Source of the DNA: CAYILR01 sp964364175
GTDB taxonomy: Bacteria > Bdellovibrionota > UBA1018
Direction: 5' to 3'
NCBI GenBank assembly: GCA_964364175.1
Contig: CAYILR010000049.1
Span: 1-26,013, forward strand
Length of the DNA: 26,013 bases
This document shows positions 15,437 to 21,781 of this stretch, in pieces. Position 1 is the first letter of the stretch, and each line of letters starts with the position of its first letter. The notes under the pieces were generated by a model, which saw nothing but the letters and a program-made list of their open reading frames with translations, ran no database searches and was not told the DNA's origin. Both the position numbers and the translations under genes were made by a program.

Positions 15437-16169
15437 TCGTCTTTAGTTCCTTCCTCACTAGTTCTAAATCTTCCGGCGTATCGACTCCGACCGACCTAAA
15501 ATCCGCTTCGACAATCCCAATCGGAATTCCGTTCTCCAACGCCCGCAGCTGTTCCAACATCTCCCCGACTTCCCAAGCTGACTGAGGCAAACCACTGAAC
15601 CTCGTCAGCATCTGCTGAGAGTATACATAGAGACCCACATGACGCTTGCAGGCAAAATCGCCATCTTTTGCGGGAGCTGCGCCGCGGGAATAAGGGATGC
15701 CGTAACGTGAGAAATAAATCGCCTGACCGGTCCGATCAGCCAAGACTTTTACCACTGCGGGATTGCTCAAATCGGCTGGATCTTTCATGGGGGTCATGAC
15801 CGTCGTGAGTTCGAATCTGCCCTTTTGAGCCAGTTCCACGGCCAAATCAATCGCGTCGGGATTCATCATGGGCTCGTCGCCCTGGACGTTCACATAAAAT
15901 TTTGCAGGAATTTCAAGGGCTACCGCCGCCACTCGATCCGTGCCGCTCTTGAGATCCGGAGAAGTCATCCGAGCTTCGCCGCCGAAGTTCTTTACGGCTT
16001 TCATCACGCGATCGTCGTCGGTTGCCACAATCACGCGATCGACCCGCTTCGCAAGAGAAGCTCGTTCATAGACCCATTGAATCATGGGTTTTCCAAGGAT
16101 GTCAGCAAGAGGTTTTTCCGGCAGGCGGGTGGAGGCCATGCGAGCCGGAATCACGGCGAGAACGCTCAT
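15429..16169 (-). CDS. kdsB: CMP-KDO synthetase
   Basis: 246 residues, the normal KdsB length. It activates KDO with CTP to CMP-KDO (EC 2.7.7.38), the donor for lipid A-core assembly. The N-terminus VIPARMASTRLPEKPLADI is the nucleotide-binding signature. YVNVQGDEPMM is the metal-binding block, and RHVGLYVY and VGVDTPEDLE are family-typical. I start at the ATG at 16169; an in-frame TTG at 16181 adds four residues. No clear ribosome binding site is seen. The HEPN gene ends only 28 nt upstream, so kdsB either uses a promoter within that gene or is read through from it. Confidence 0.96.
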   Translation of the reverse strand: MSVLAVIPARMASTRLPEKPLADILGKPMIQWVYERASLAKRVDRVIVATDDDRVMKAVKNFGGEARMTSPDLKSGTDRVAAVALEIPAKFYVNVQGDEPMMNPDAIDLAVELAQKGRFELTTVMTPMKDPADLSNPAVVKVLADRTGQAIYFSRYGIPYSRGAAPAKDGDFACKRHVGLYVYSQQMLTRFSGLPQSAWEVGEMLEQLRALENGIPIGIVEADFRSVGVDTPEDLELVRKELKTNG

Positions 16170-16197
16170 GTAGAGGGACAATAGGGGAAGAGACGCC

Positions 16198-16605
16198 TTA
16201 AGTCACTTCTTTTTGCACGGTTTCCACGACGAATTTAGCGTTTTTGAAAGCTTCCTTCGCGTCTGACTCCGTATAGAACTCCGATGGCGTCAAATCATCA
16301 CTCCCGTAGAAGGACAGTTCACGATCACGCCTCAAATCATGGGAGATTGCTGCGAGTTGCTTGAGATGCTTTTGGGTGGCTTCCGAAAACCGTGAGGCAT
16401 GCTCCAGAAGAATCTGGCTGACATCATGAATTCTCGGAACTGCGATTTGCGCATTTTGGAGCATGGCTTTGAGGGCCAGTTCGACCACTTCCTGCGACTC
16501 CCTGACCACATCGGCCCAGCTCTCGAGCTCAACTAGCTTTTCGAGCGCGATCAGCCGATTTTTTGCACGCTTGATGTAATCTTGCTGAAGGGAAGTGTTT
16601 TTCAT
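16198..16605 (-). CDS. HEPN-domain protein, putative toxin partner
   Basis: 135 residues, all helical. The pattern YIKRAKNRLIALEKL...WADVVRESQEVVELALKAML...PRIHDVSQILL matches the HEPN domain (PF05168 type), which usually pairs with a minimal nucleotidyltransferase. Catalytic HEPN toxins carry RX4-6H in the last helices, and I find none: the matching place reads RRDRELSFYG. The protein may therefore lack RNase activity or belong to a divergent subgroup. The ATG is 3 nt after the nucleotidyltransferase stop, so translation is probably coupled. It directly precedes kdsB in the same direction. Confidence 0.82.
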   Translation of the reverse strand: MKNTSLQQDYIKRAKNRLIALEKLVELESWADVVRESQEVVELALKAMLQNAQIAVPRIHDVSQILLEHASRFSEATQKHLKQLAAISHDLRRDRELSFYGSDDLTPSEFYTESDAKEAFKNAKFVVETVQKEVT

Positions 16606-16608
16606 TTG

Positions 16609-17157
16609 TTAATGTTTAATCCAGTATCGCTGTCCAGATGCGAAGGAATGCTTCACTTTCCCGTCTAGTATCCACTTTCGAATTTGCGACAAAAACCGCG
16701 AGACCAGATAGTCCTTCTCAAAAAGCACAATCCCCTCGATCGCCGATTCAAACCAAATGCTGCCTGTATCTGCAAGTCCACTCTCGGGCATATGAACAAA
16801 ATGAGGATTGACCTCGTTGGGTCCCGGGACCAGCTTTACCTCTCGTTCCCAAATTCTGTAGAGTTCTCGTTTCAGCGGGGTGGATTTTTTGAGGACAATC
16901 AAGAGATCCACGTCGGATTCCTCGGTCTCTTCTCCCCGCGCGACAGAACCGAATAAAACAACACCCAAACAATCATCCTTCCAAACATCACGGATCTTTT
17001 GAATCAACTCTGTCGCAGGAACAGGTTGCAGTCCCCGATCAATCGCCTCAGTACAGACTTGGTTCAAAGAAATCCCTTTGCAAGCAGCTGCACGAGCAGC
17101 TTTGGCGTGAAGCTTAGCAGGTACTCGTAAAACGAACTTGCCTGAGTGTTTCTCCAT
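16609..17157 (-). CDS. RHH-nucleotidyltransferase fusion, putative antitoxin
   Basis: 182 residues in two parts. Residues 5-43 (KFVLRVPAKLHAKAARAAACKGISLNQVCTEAI) look like a ribbon-helix-helix domain of the HicB/Arc type: a beta strand, two helices and the SLN turn. Residues about 48-110 are a minimal nucleotidyltransferase: GSVARGEETEESDVDLLIVL with G70-S71 and D82/D84. The partner HEPN gene follows after 3 nt, giving an MNT/HEPN (type VII-like) pair in which the transferase modifies the HEPN protein. Most such transferases lack a DNA-binding domain, so the fusion would make it its own repressor. A direct repeat just upstream (17171-17185) suits RHH binding. The ATG at 17157 has no good ribosome binding site. 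Confidence 0.83.
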   Translation of the reverse strand: MEKHSGKFVLRVPAKLHAKAARAAACKGISLNQVCTEAIDRGLQPVPATELIQKIRDVWKDDCLGVVLFGSVARGEETEESDVDLLIVLKKSTPLKRELYRIWEREVKLVPGPNEVNPHFVHMPESGLADTGSIWFESAIEGIVLFEKDYLVSRFLSQIRKWILDGKVKHSFASGQRYWIKH

Positions 17158-17170
17158 ATCCGTTTAAATA

Positions 17171-17185
17171 GTATCATAGTATCAT
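17171..17185. promoter_or_regulatory. Tandem GTATCAT repeat before the RHH-transferase gene
   Basis: GTATCAT occurs at 17171-17177 and again at 17179-17185, an 8-nt period, with a weaker AATCAT further on near 17195-17200. It begins 14 nt before the ATG at 17157 on the minus strand. RHH repressors often bind short direct or inverted repeats with such spacing, so this is a likely autoregulation site of the RHH-transferase. Confidence 0.5.
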
Positions 17186-17238
17186 TTAGAAAAGAATCAT
17201 TTTATAACTCGCCTGGACAGACTAATTATTAGAACAAA

Positions 17239-17257
17239 ACTGTCATTTAATGACAGT
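17239..17257. promoter_or_regulatory. Operator-like palindrome O1 of the abiE promoter
   Basis: ACTGTCATTTAATGACAGT, 9-bp perfect arms around one T. An identical copy lies at 17301-17319. The identity runs on into a shared 30-nt stretch (17239-17268 and 17301-17330) with one mismatch. O1 lies upstream of the -35 box. Its distance to O2 (62 nt, about six helical turns) puts both on the same DNA face, which suits cooperative binding. Confidence 0.75.
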
Positions 17258-17274
17258 TTCAAACAAAAACAATC

Positions 17275-17302
17275 TTGACTTAGGACTGTTTTAGATTAAT
17301 AC
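17275..17302 (+). promoter_or_regulatory. abiE promoter
   Basis: TTGACT (17275-17280) and TAATAC (17297-17302) with a 16-nt spacer. Transcription would begin at about 17309, only a few nt before the ATG at 17312, so abiEi is probably leaderless. The promoter sits between palindromes O1 and O2, and its -10 box touches O2. Confidence 0.55.
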
Positions 17303-17319
17303 TGTCATTTAATGACAGT
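17301..17319. promoter_or_regulatory. Operator-like palindrome O2 over the abiEi start
   Basis: The second perfect copy of the O1 palindrome. It overlaps the end of the -10 box, the expected transcription start and the ATG at 17312 itself. A repressor bound here would block RNA polymerase directly. Characterised AbiEi antitoxins bind two inverted repeats in their own promoter and repress it, so AbiEi is the likely ligand. Confidence 0.75.
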
Positions 17320-17929
17320 TTCAGACAAAATATTACAAACTCGAGACACGCCCCTTATTCTCACCGATACAAATATTCAACATTGGCTGAAAGGCACCGA
17401 CGACAGCAGATACGGTCTGATCAAACGAGCATTGGCACGAAAAGATTTAATCCAAATCCGGCGAGGGCTTTATGTTTTAGGAGAACCCTATCGAAAGCGA
17501 ATTTTCCACCCTTTTGAATTAGGCCAAGCGATCTACGGGCCTTCATTCATCAGCTTTGAATCGGCTCTTAGCTTTTGGGGGCTGATTCCCGAAGCGGTCT
17601 ACACCATCACTTCCGCATGCTCCAAACGTTCCAAGAATTTTGATACGCCGTTTGGACGCTTTAGTTATTCCAGAATTCCTTTTCATCCACTTTTGACACA
17701 AGTCAAAAGAATCGTTGATGGACAACAGATTTATTTCATTGCCAAACCTTTGCGAGCTTTGTCTGATTATGTCTACGCATCCGGTGAGAGTTGGGATTTT
17801 CACTCCTTGCTCGACTCCCTGCGAATCGACGAAATGCCCGCACTGGAGACTCAGGAGATCAACGAATTAAAGCAGTTTTATCATCATTCTCGAGTTCAAC
17901 ATTTTTTAAAATCTATAGAAAGGGACTAA
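17312..17929 (+). CDS. abiEi: AbiEi-type antitoxin/repressor
   Basis: 205 residues. Residues about 15-55 form the N-terminal winged helix seen in AbiEi proteins (ILTDTNIQHWLKG...RALARKDLIQIRRGLYVL). The AbiEi C-terminal part follows, with the FELGQAIYGPSFISFESALSFWGLIPE block and the later RALSDYVYA block. AbiEi neutralises AbiEii and represses the operon. The ATG at 17312 is the only early start in frame; it lies within operator O2 and is probably translated from a leaderless mRNA. The stop is 3 nt before abiEii, the standard order in type IV abortive-infection/toxin-antitoxin loci. Confidence 0.88.
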   Translation: MTVSDKILQTRDTPLILTDTNIQHWLKGTDDSRYGLIKRALARKDLIQIRRGLYVLGEPYRKRIFHPFELGQAIYGPSFISFESALSFWGLIPEAVYTITSACSKRSKNFDTPFGRFSYSRIPFHPLLTQVKRIVDGQQIYFIAKPLRALSDYVYASGESWDFHSLLDSLRIDEMPALETQEINELKQFYHHSRVQHFLKSIERD

Positions 17930-17932
17930 TTC

Positions 17933-18793
17933 ATGAGGATTGAAATGATTCAAGACCGACTCAATGAGTATTCCTGTAAGAGCCCCATGGAGGAAGAAAA
18001 TGCAATCAAAGAAATTTTCCAAGAAATCTGCCTTGCGGGACTTTCTCGAAGCGGTTTTTTCAAAAAAGCCGCATTTCAAGGAGGAACCTGTCTTCGAATC
18101 TTTTACCAACTCCCGAGATTTTCTGAGGATCTAGATTTTATTCTTCAATCTCCGGACCCCCATTTTGAGATGAAAAACAATCTCGCTTTTCTCCAAGAAG
18201 AGCTTCGAACTTTTGGTTTTGAATTCGAGATTCAAGATAAATCCAAAGCAAACCAGGCCGTAAAAAAAGCATTTCTCAAAAATGATTCTTACGGAAAAGT
18301 CCTCACCTTCCAGCACAGCCCTCGAGTTGCTCAATCCATACCCAAAAAAATTCAGATCAAAATCGAGATCGACGCGAAGCCCCCGATGGGCAGTGAATTT
18401 GAAGACAAAACCCTGACCTATCCCTTTCCTTTTTCCGCGATCGTGCAAGATCCGCGCTCTCTCTGCGCAGGCAAAACTCATGCCCTGCTCTGCCGACCTT
18501 ATTTGAAGGGACGAGATTGGTATGATTTCCTATGGTACGCGAGAAAAAAAACCAAACTCAATTATCATTTTCTAAATAACGCACTCGAACAAACAGGACC
18601 CTGGGCTGGAACAAAGCTCAATGTCAACGAATCGTGGATTTACACTGAACTTAAAAATAAAATCAACCAAGTCGATTGGGATTTGGCAAAGCAAGACATC
18701 CAACAGCTTGTACAACCCCATGAAATTCCTTCGCTCGAATTCTGGAAAAAACGGTTTTTTTGGGACCAATTGAATCAATGGTTATCTGCATAA
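17933..18793 (+). CDS. abiEii: AbiEii-type nucleotidyltransferase toxin
   Basis: 286 residues. Motif I is FQGGTCLRIFY with G50-G51, followed by RFSEDLDF with D66 and D68, the catalytic GG...DxD set of AbiEii/DUF1814. The later KGRDWYDFLWY block is the family's fourth motif with conserved Arg-Asp. AbiEii enzymes are GTP-binding or nucleotidyltransferase toxins that stop growth, for example by modifying tRNA, and several abort phage infection. AAAGGGA lies 7 nt before the ATG. All key residues seem intact, so the toxin is probably active. The gene ends inside a hairpin that also marks the boundary with the converging operon. Confidence 0.92.
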   Translation: MRIEMIQDRLNEYSCKSPMEEENAIKEIFQEICLAGLSRSGFFKKAAFQGGTCLRIFYQLPRFSEDLDFILQSPDPHFEMKNNLAFLQEELRTFGFEFEIQDKSKANQAVKKAFLKNDSYGKVLTFQHSPRVAQSIPKKIQIKIEIDAKPPMGSEFEDKTLTYPFPFSAIVQDPRSLCAGKTHALLCRPYLKGRDWYDFLWYARKKTKLNYHFLNNALEQTGPWAGTKLNVNESWIYTELKNKINQVDWDLAKQDIQQLVQPHEIPSLEFWKKRFFWDQLNQWLSA

Positions 18794-18823
18794 AAGTATC
18801 AAAAAGTGATACTTTCGTGCAGA
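18785..18823. terminator. Two-stage hairpin, probable bidirectional terminator
   Basis: Outer stem TCTGCA/TGCAGA (18785-18790, 18818-18823), a 2x2 internal loop, and inner stem AAAGTATC/GATACTTT (18793-18800, 18808-18815) with a 7-nt loop. The abiEii stop codon lies in it. It separates abiEii from the converging hadB-like gene (stop at 18842). On the minus strand the inner stem is followed by a short U-run; on the plus strand the hairpin is followed by A's, so it works better for the minus-strand operon. Confidence 0.6.
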
Positions 18824-18841
18824 AAAAAGTTCTATTAACCC

Positions 18842-19243
18842 TTAAGAAAGAACCTTGGCCTCGCCCTGAGTGGTCACTTCACCTTTTTGATTCTTGGCTT
18901 CCAGCGCGACTAGCCACTCACCTTGACTGGTGCCGGCGCGAACCATCGCGGTGATGGTGATGACATCGCCGGGGAAGGTCATGGCTTTGAATCTCGTTTG
19001 GATCGAGTGGAGGTGAGCTTTTTTTCTAGCCTCGGTGGCTATGGCTGCCACTGCCCGGTCGGCTTGGCGTGCGAGATATCCCATGCTCAACATTCCATGA
19101 GCGATCCTTCCCGAGAGTCCTGCTTTGCGGGCGATGTCGTCGTCCAAGTGGATTGGGTTGTGATCACCTGAGGCTTCGGCGTATTGCTTGAGTTGCTCGT
19201 TCGTAATGGGTCCGATTTTCATAGGCTCGATGGTGATATTCAT
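18842..19243 (-). CDS. MaoC-like dehydratase, catalytic HadB-like subunit
   Basis: 133 residues. A single hot-dog fold with the hydratase-2 motif YAEASGDHNPIHLDDDIA near residues 21-38, containing the catalytic Asp and His (D27, H32), and then GLSGRIAHGML. These enzymes interconvert (3R)-hydroxyacyl and trans-2-enoyl thioesters. The gene before it encodes a hot-dog protein without this motif. This two-gene arrangement is like mycobacterial HadA-HadB, where the two form a heterodimer. The ATG overlaps the preceding stop as ATGA, so the subunits are probably made in equal amounts. The acyl substrate (fatty-acid elongation or another) is not evident. Confidence 0.87.
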   Translation of the reverse strand: MNITIEPMKIGPITNEQLKQYAEASGDHNPIHLDDDIARKAGLSGRIAHGMLSMGYLARQADRAVAAIATEARKKAHLHSIQTRFKAMTFPGDVITITAMVRAGTSQGEWLVALEAKNQKGEVTTQGEAKVLS

Positions 19244-19650
19244 TTTTTCAACCCGCCTCTTACAACGATGGTAGTTTTTGCCAAGCCCAATGCTTTGCCG
19301 GATTCCTTCACGCTGGTTTCAAAAACCAAAAAATGCATCGATCCTGACGAGCCTTTTTTCTCATGGGACTTCGTGATCTTCGTCTCGTACTCGACTTTCA
19401 TCCCGGGTTTGATGGGAGCGAAGTACTCGTACTCCTGCTCGCCGTGCAGGATGCTGGTGAGCGGAACTCCATTTTTTTGCAGCAGCTCAAATTCCCCCTG
19501 ACGATAGCGAGTCATGTAGGTCGGTGGTGCTTCTCCCGTATATTCTGCGCCCACAGCCGAACAAAACGCCTTCAGCATTTTCTCGGTGACTTCCTCCTGG
19601 AACGGTCCAATGATCTGGTTCATTAACTGCTTCGTCGTCAGATCACTCAC
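19240..19650 (-). CDS. MaoC N-terminal-like dehydratase, HadA-like subunit
   Basis: 136 residues. It matches the FAS1-type dehydratase/MaoC N-terminal hot-dog domain: AFCSAVGAEYTGEAPPTYMTRY, then the central LHGEQEYEYFAPIKPGMKVEYE block and a beta-rich end. It lacks the GDxNPxH catalytic motif, as expected for the substrate-binding subunit. It starts with GTG at 19650, preceded by AAAGGCG; an in-frame ATG nine codons later would shorten the N-terminus. It overlaps the stop of the solute-binding protein gene by 8 nt and the hadB-like gene by 4 nt. Confidence 0.83.
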   Translation of the reverse strand: MSDLTTKQLMNQIIGPFQEEVTEKMLKAFCSAVGAEYTGEAPPTYMTRYRQGEFELLQKNGVPLTSILHGEQEYEYFAPIKPGMKVEYETKITKSHEKKGSSGSMHFLVFETSVKESGKALGLAKTTIVVRGGLKK

Positions 19651-21184
19651 TTCGATTCGCCTTTCTTAAAAACAGATAGTTGATGGGGTTCAACTCCAGA
19701 CCCTTGATCGCAGTTCGCAACAAAAACACGTTGGGGTCGTAATAAACCGGAATCACCGCCGCCAATTCTTCCTGCAACAATTTCTGCGCATCCAGATAGA
19801 TTTTCTCTCGGCGACTCTTGTCTGTCGAATGGCGCGCGGTCACGATCATCTCATCGTATTTTTCGTTTTTGAGTGTCGTCAGATTGTTCGAGTTATTGCT
19901 GGTGAAAAGCCACAGGAAATTATCGGGATCAGGAAAATCTGCTGCCCAAAGCCGGAAATACATAGGGGTCGCCTTGAGTGAAATATTGGTGCGAAGGTTG
20001 CGGGTTTCGACAGTCTGAAGACGGACATTCAGCCCAAGATTTTTCCGCAACTCGGACTGAACGAACTCCCCGAATTGAACGTGCGAAGCATCGGACGAAA
20101 TCAGGAAATCCATTTTGATATTGGCGACGTCGAGCCCCGAGAGTTTGAGTTCTTGCCTTGCAGCCTCGGGATCGAACTTCAGACCCAGCTTTTTCGAATG
20201 GCCCATGATTCCCGGAGGAACATAGCTCGTTGCAGATTGCTGCTTGCCCATCATCACTTGAGGGATTTTACTCAGATCGATGGCCATTGCAATCGCGCGT
20301 CTGACGTGCGGATCGGTAGCTGGAAATTTCGATACAATAAATCCGATGTAAAAAACCCGGAGATAATCGACGTACTTAAGCTCCTTGCGGTCTTTCATCT
20401 TGCGCAATTCAAGACCTGGCAGTCGATTCACAAAATCCAATTTTCCTGAATCAAAGAGTCGCAAAGCGGTCATGTCGTCTTTGACCAAAATGAATTGAAC
20501 GTCGCTGATGTTTCCTTTGCTGCGATAGTATGTGGGATTTTCTTTGAGGATCACGCGAGAGTCTTTCTCATGCCCCGCCAGCAAATAAGGTCCGAGGGAC
20601 ACCATTTTTCCTGGGCGATCCCAGGAGTTGCCATATTTGCTCACGATGTCTTCGCGAAGCGGGAACGTCACCCAAAACGTGGGAATGAAAATCCAGTGCG
20701 CGACAGGGCGAGTGAGCTTCACCTGAAATGTGCGGTCATCGATGGCTTTGATTCCGACGGCTTTGAAATCGCGGACTGTGCCTTTGTAGAACCACTCGGC
20801 CCCCTCGATATCGAACAAGAACGAAGCATAAGGCGCACCTGTCGAAGGTGAAAGAAGGCGCTTCCAGCTATAAACAAAATCTGCGGCTTTGAGAGGAACT
20901 CCATCGGACCACTTGATGTTCTGTCGCAGTTTGAAAGTGTAAGTCCGTCCGTCCTCACTGATCTCCCAACTCTCAGCGAGCGCCGGAACGGGCTTGAGAT
21001 CCTGGTCCATCTCGACGAGACCTTCCATCAAGTTCAGCAGAATGTGGGTTTCGATGGTGCTGTTGGCTCGGTTCCAGTCCAGAGTCTCGGGTTCTTCGAT
21101 CATCCGAAGACTGATGGATTGGCCTGCAGATGCAAGAGATGCAATTCCTAAACTAAAAGTAATTAACCATTTCAACTGTAACAT
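19643..21184 (-). CDS. Periplasmic oligopeptide-binding protein (SBP family 5)
   Basis: 513 residues, typical of OppA/DppA-type solute-binding proteins. The signal peptide (LKWLITFSLGIASLASAG) ends in ASA without a lipobox Cys, so the protein is probably soluble in the periplasm. Family landmarks are EPETLDW at the start of the mature protein, NLMEGLVEMD, PALAESWEISEDGRTYTFKLR, IKWSDGVPLKAADFVYSWKR and the late YDEMI/ARH/QKLLQEE blocks. No permease or ATPase gene lies nearby, so it must use a transporter encoded elsewhere or act alone. The ATG at 21184 sits directly behind AAGGGGG; a TTG at 21175 has better spacing and is a real alternative. It overlaps the ferredoxin gene by about 32 nt. Confidence 0.9.
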   Translation of the reverse strand: MLQLKWLITFSLGIASLASAGQSISLRMIEEPETLDWNRANSTIETHILLNLMEGLVEMDQDLKPVPALAESWEISEDGRTYTFKLRQNIKWSDGVPLKAADFVYSWKRLLSPSTGAPYASFLFDIEGAEWFYKGTVRDFKAVGIKAIDDRTFQVKLTRPVAHWIFIPTFWVTFPLREDIVSKYGNSWDRPGKMVSLGPYLLAGHEKDSRVILKENPTYYRSKGNISDVQFILVKDDMTALRLFDSGKLDFVNRLPGLELRKMKDRKELKYVDYLRVFYIGFIVSKFPATDPHVRRAIAMAIDLSKIPQVMMGKQQSATSYVPPGIMGHSKKLGLKFDPEAARQELKLSGLDVANIKMDFLISSDASHVQFGEFVQSELRKNLGLNVRLQTVETRNLRTNISLKATPMYFRLWAADFPDPDNFLWLFTSNNSNNLTTLKNEKYDEMIVTARHSTDKSRREKIYLDAQKLLQEELAAVIPVYYDPNVFLLRTAIKGLELNPINYLFLRKANRSE

Positions 21185-21449
21185 CCCCCTTGACGCGCGC
21201 CTGGCAACCCAAGCGTGATTCACTGCTACTGTATTCGGCGACTCCCCCGAGCCGTTCGATTTCTTCTTCTTCGAGCGCGGAGAGAGAAGAAGCTCCGGCC
21301 TTCACCTTGATGTGGCAGGTGGTGCAGGCGCAAAAACCGCCGCACGCGTGCTCCAACGGGATGTCGTGATTCAACGCTACATCCAGGATGCTCTCGCCCA
21401 TTTTCGCTTCGACTGTGACATTGACAGGGAGAAATGTGACCTTAGGCAT
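21153..21449 (-). CDS. fdx: ISC-type [2Fe-2S] ferredoxin
   Basis: 98 residues. PKVTFLPVNVTVEAKMGESILDVALNHDIPLEHACGGFCACTTC gives the vertebrate/ISC-type cluster ligands: C-x5-C-x2-C within ACGGFCACTTC, plus a later Cys in RLGCQA. Such ferredoxins donate electrons for Fe-S cluster assembly, and some also serve P450 enzymes. The ATG at 21449 lies 2 nt after the iscA stop without its own ribosome binding site, so translation is coupled. It is the third gene of the iscS-iscA-fdx group. Confidence 0.92.
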   Translation of the reverse strand: MPKVTFLPVNVTVEAKMGESILDVALNHDIPLEHACGGFCACTTCHIKVKAGASSLSALEEEEIERLGGVAEYSSSESRLGCQARVKGDVTVEMVNYF

Positions 21450-21451
21450 GG

Positions 21452-21781
21452 TTATGCTGAAAAACTCGTTCCGCACCCGCAAGTACGTTTGGCATTCGGA
21501 TTATTAAATACAAACCCTGTACCGTTCAATCCATCTGAGAAATCTAAAGTCATGTTTTGCAAAAAAAGTAGGGATTTTGGATCCACGACTAGCTTCACGC
21601 CCTCTTGCTCGAAAACTTTATCAGCCGGAGCCGCAGGATTTTTCTCAAAATCCAATTTATAACTCATCCCCGAGCATCCGCCGCCGACGACCATCACGCG
21701 CAACATCGCGCCTGGTGCTGCAGCATCCGTCGTCTGCAATCGTTTCACTTCTTTTAAAGCTTTTTCAGTCATGTGAATCAT
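21452..21781 (-). CDS. iscA: A-type Fe-S carrier (IscA/ErpA-like)
   Basis: 109 residues. MTEKALKEVKRLQ and MLRVMVVGGGCSGMSYKLDFE contain the first conserved Cys; the C-terminal TCGCGTSF holds the other two. A-type carriers receive clusters and pass them to apo-proteins. GAGG lies 7 nt before the ATG at 21781; a second ATG three codons on is less well spaced. It overlaps iscS by 17 nt. IscA, ErpA and SufA cannot be told apart from sequence alone; I use iscA because of its neighbours. Confidence 0.9.
   Translation of the reverse strand: MIHMTEKALKEVKRLQTTDAAAPGAMLRVMVVGGGCSGMSYKLDFEKNPAAPADKVFEQEGVKLVVDPKSLLFLQNMTLDFSDGLNGTGFVFNNPNAKRTCGCGTSFSA

Noticed and set aside
17171..18823. Shared GTATCA between the RHH operator and the hairpin after abiEii
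   Set aside because: Only six or seven bases agree, and the hairpin is explained as a terminator between converging genes.
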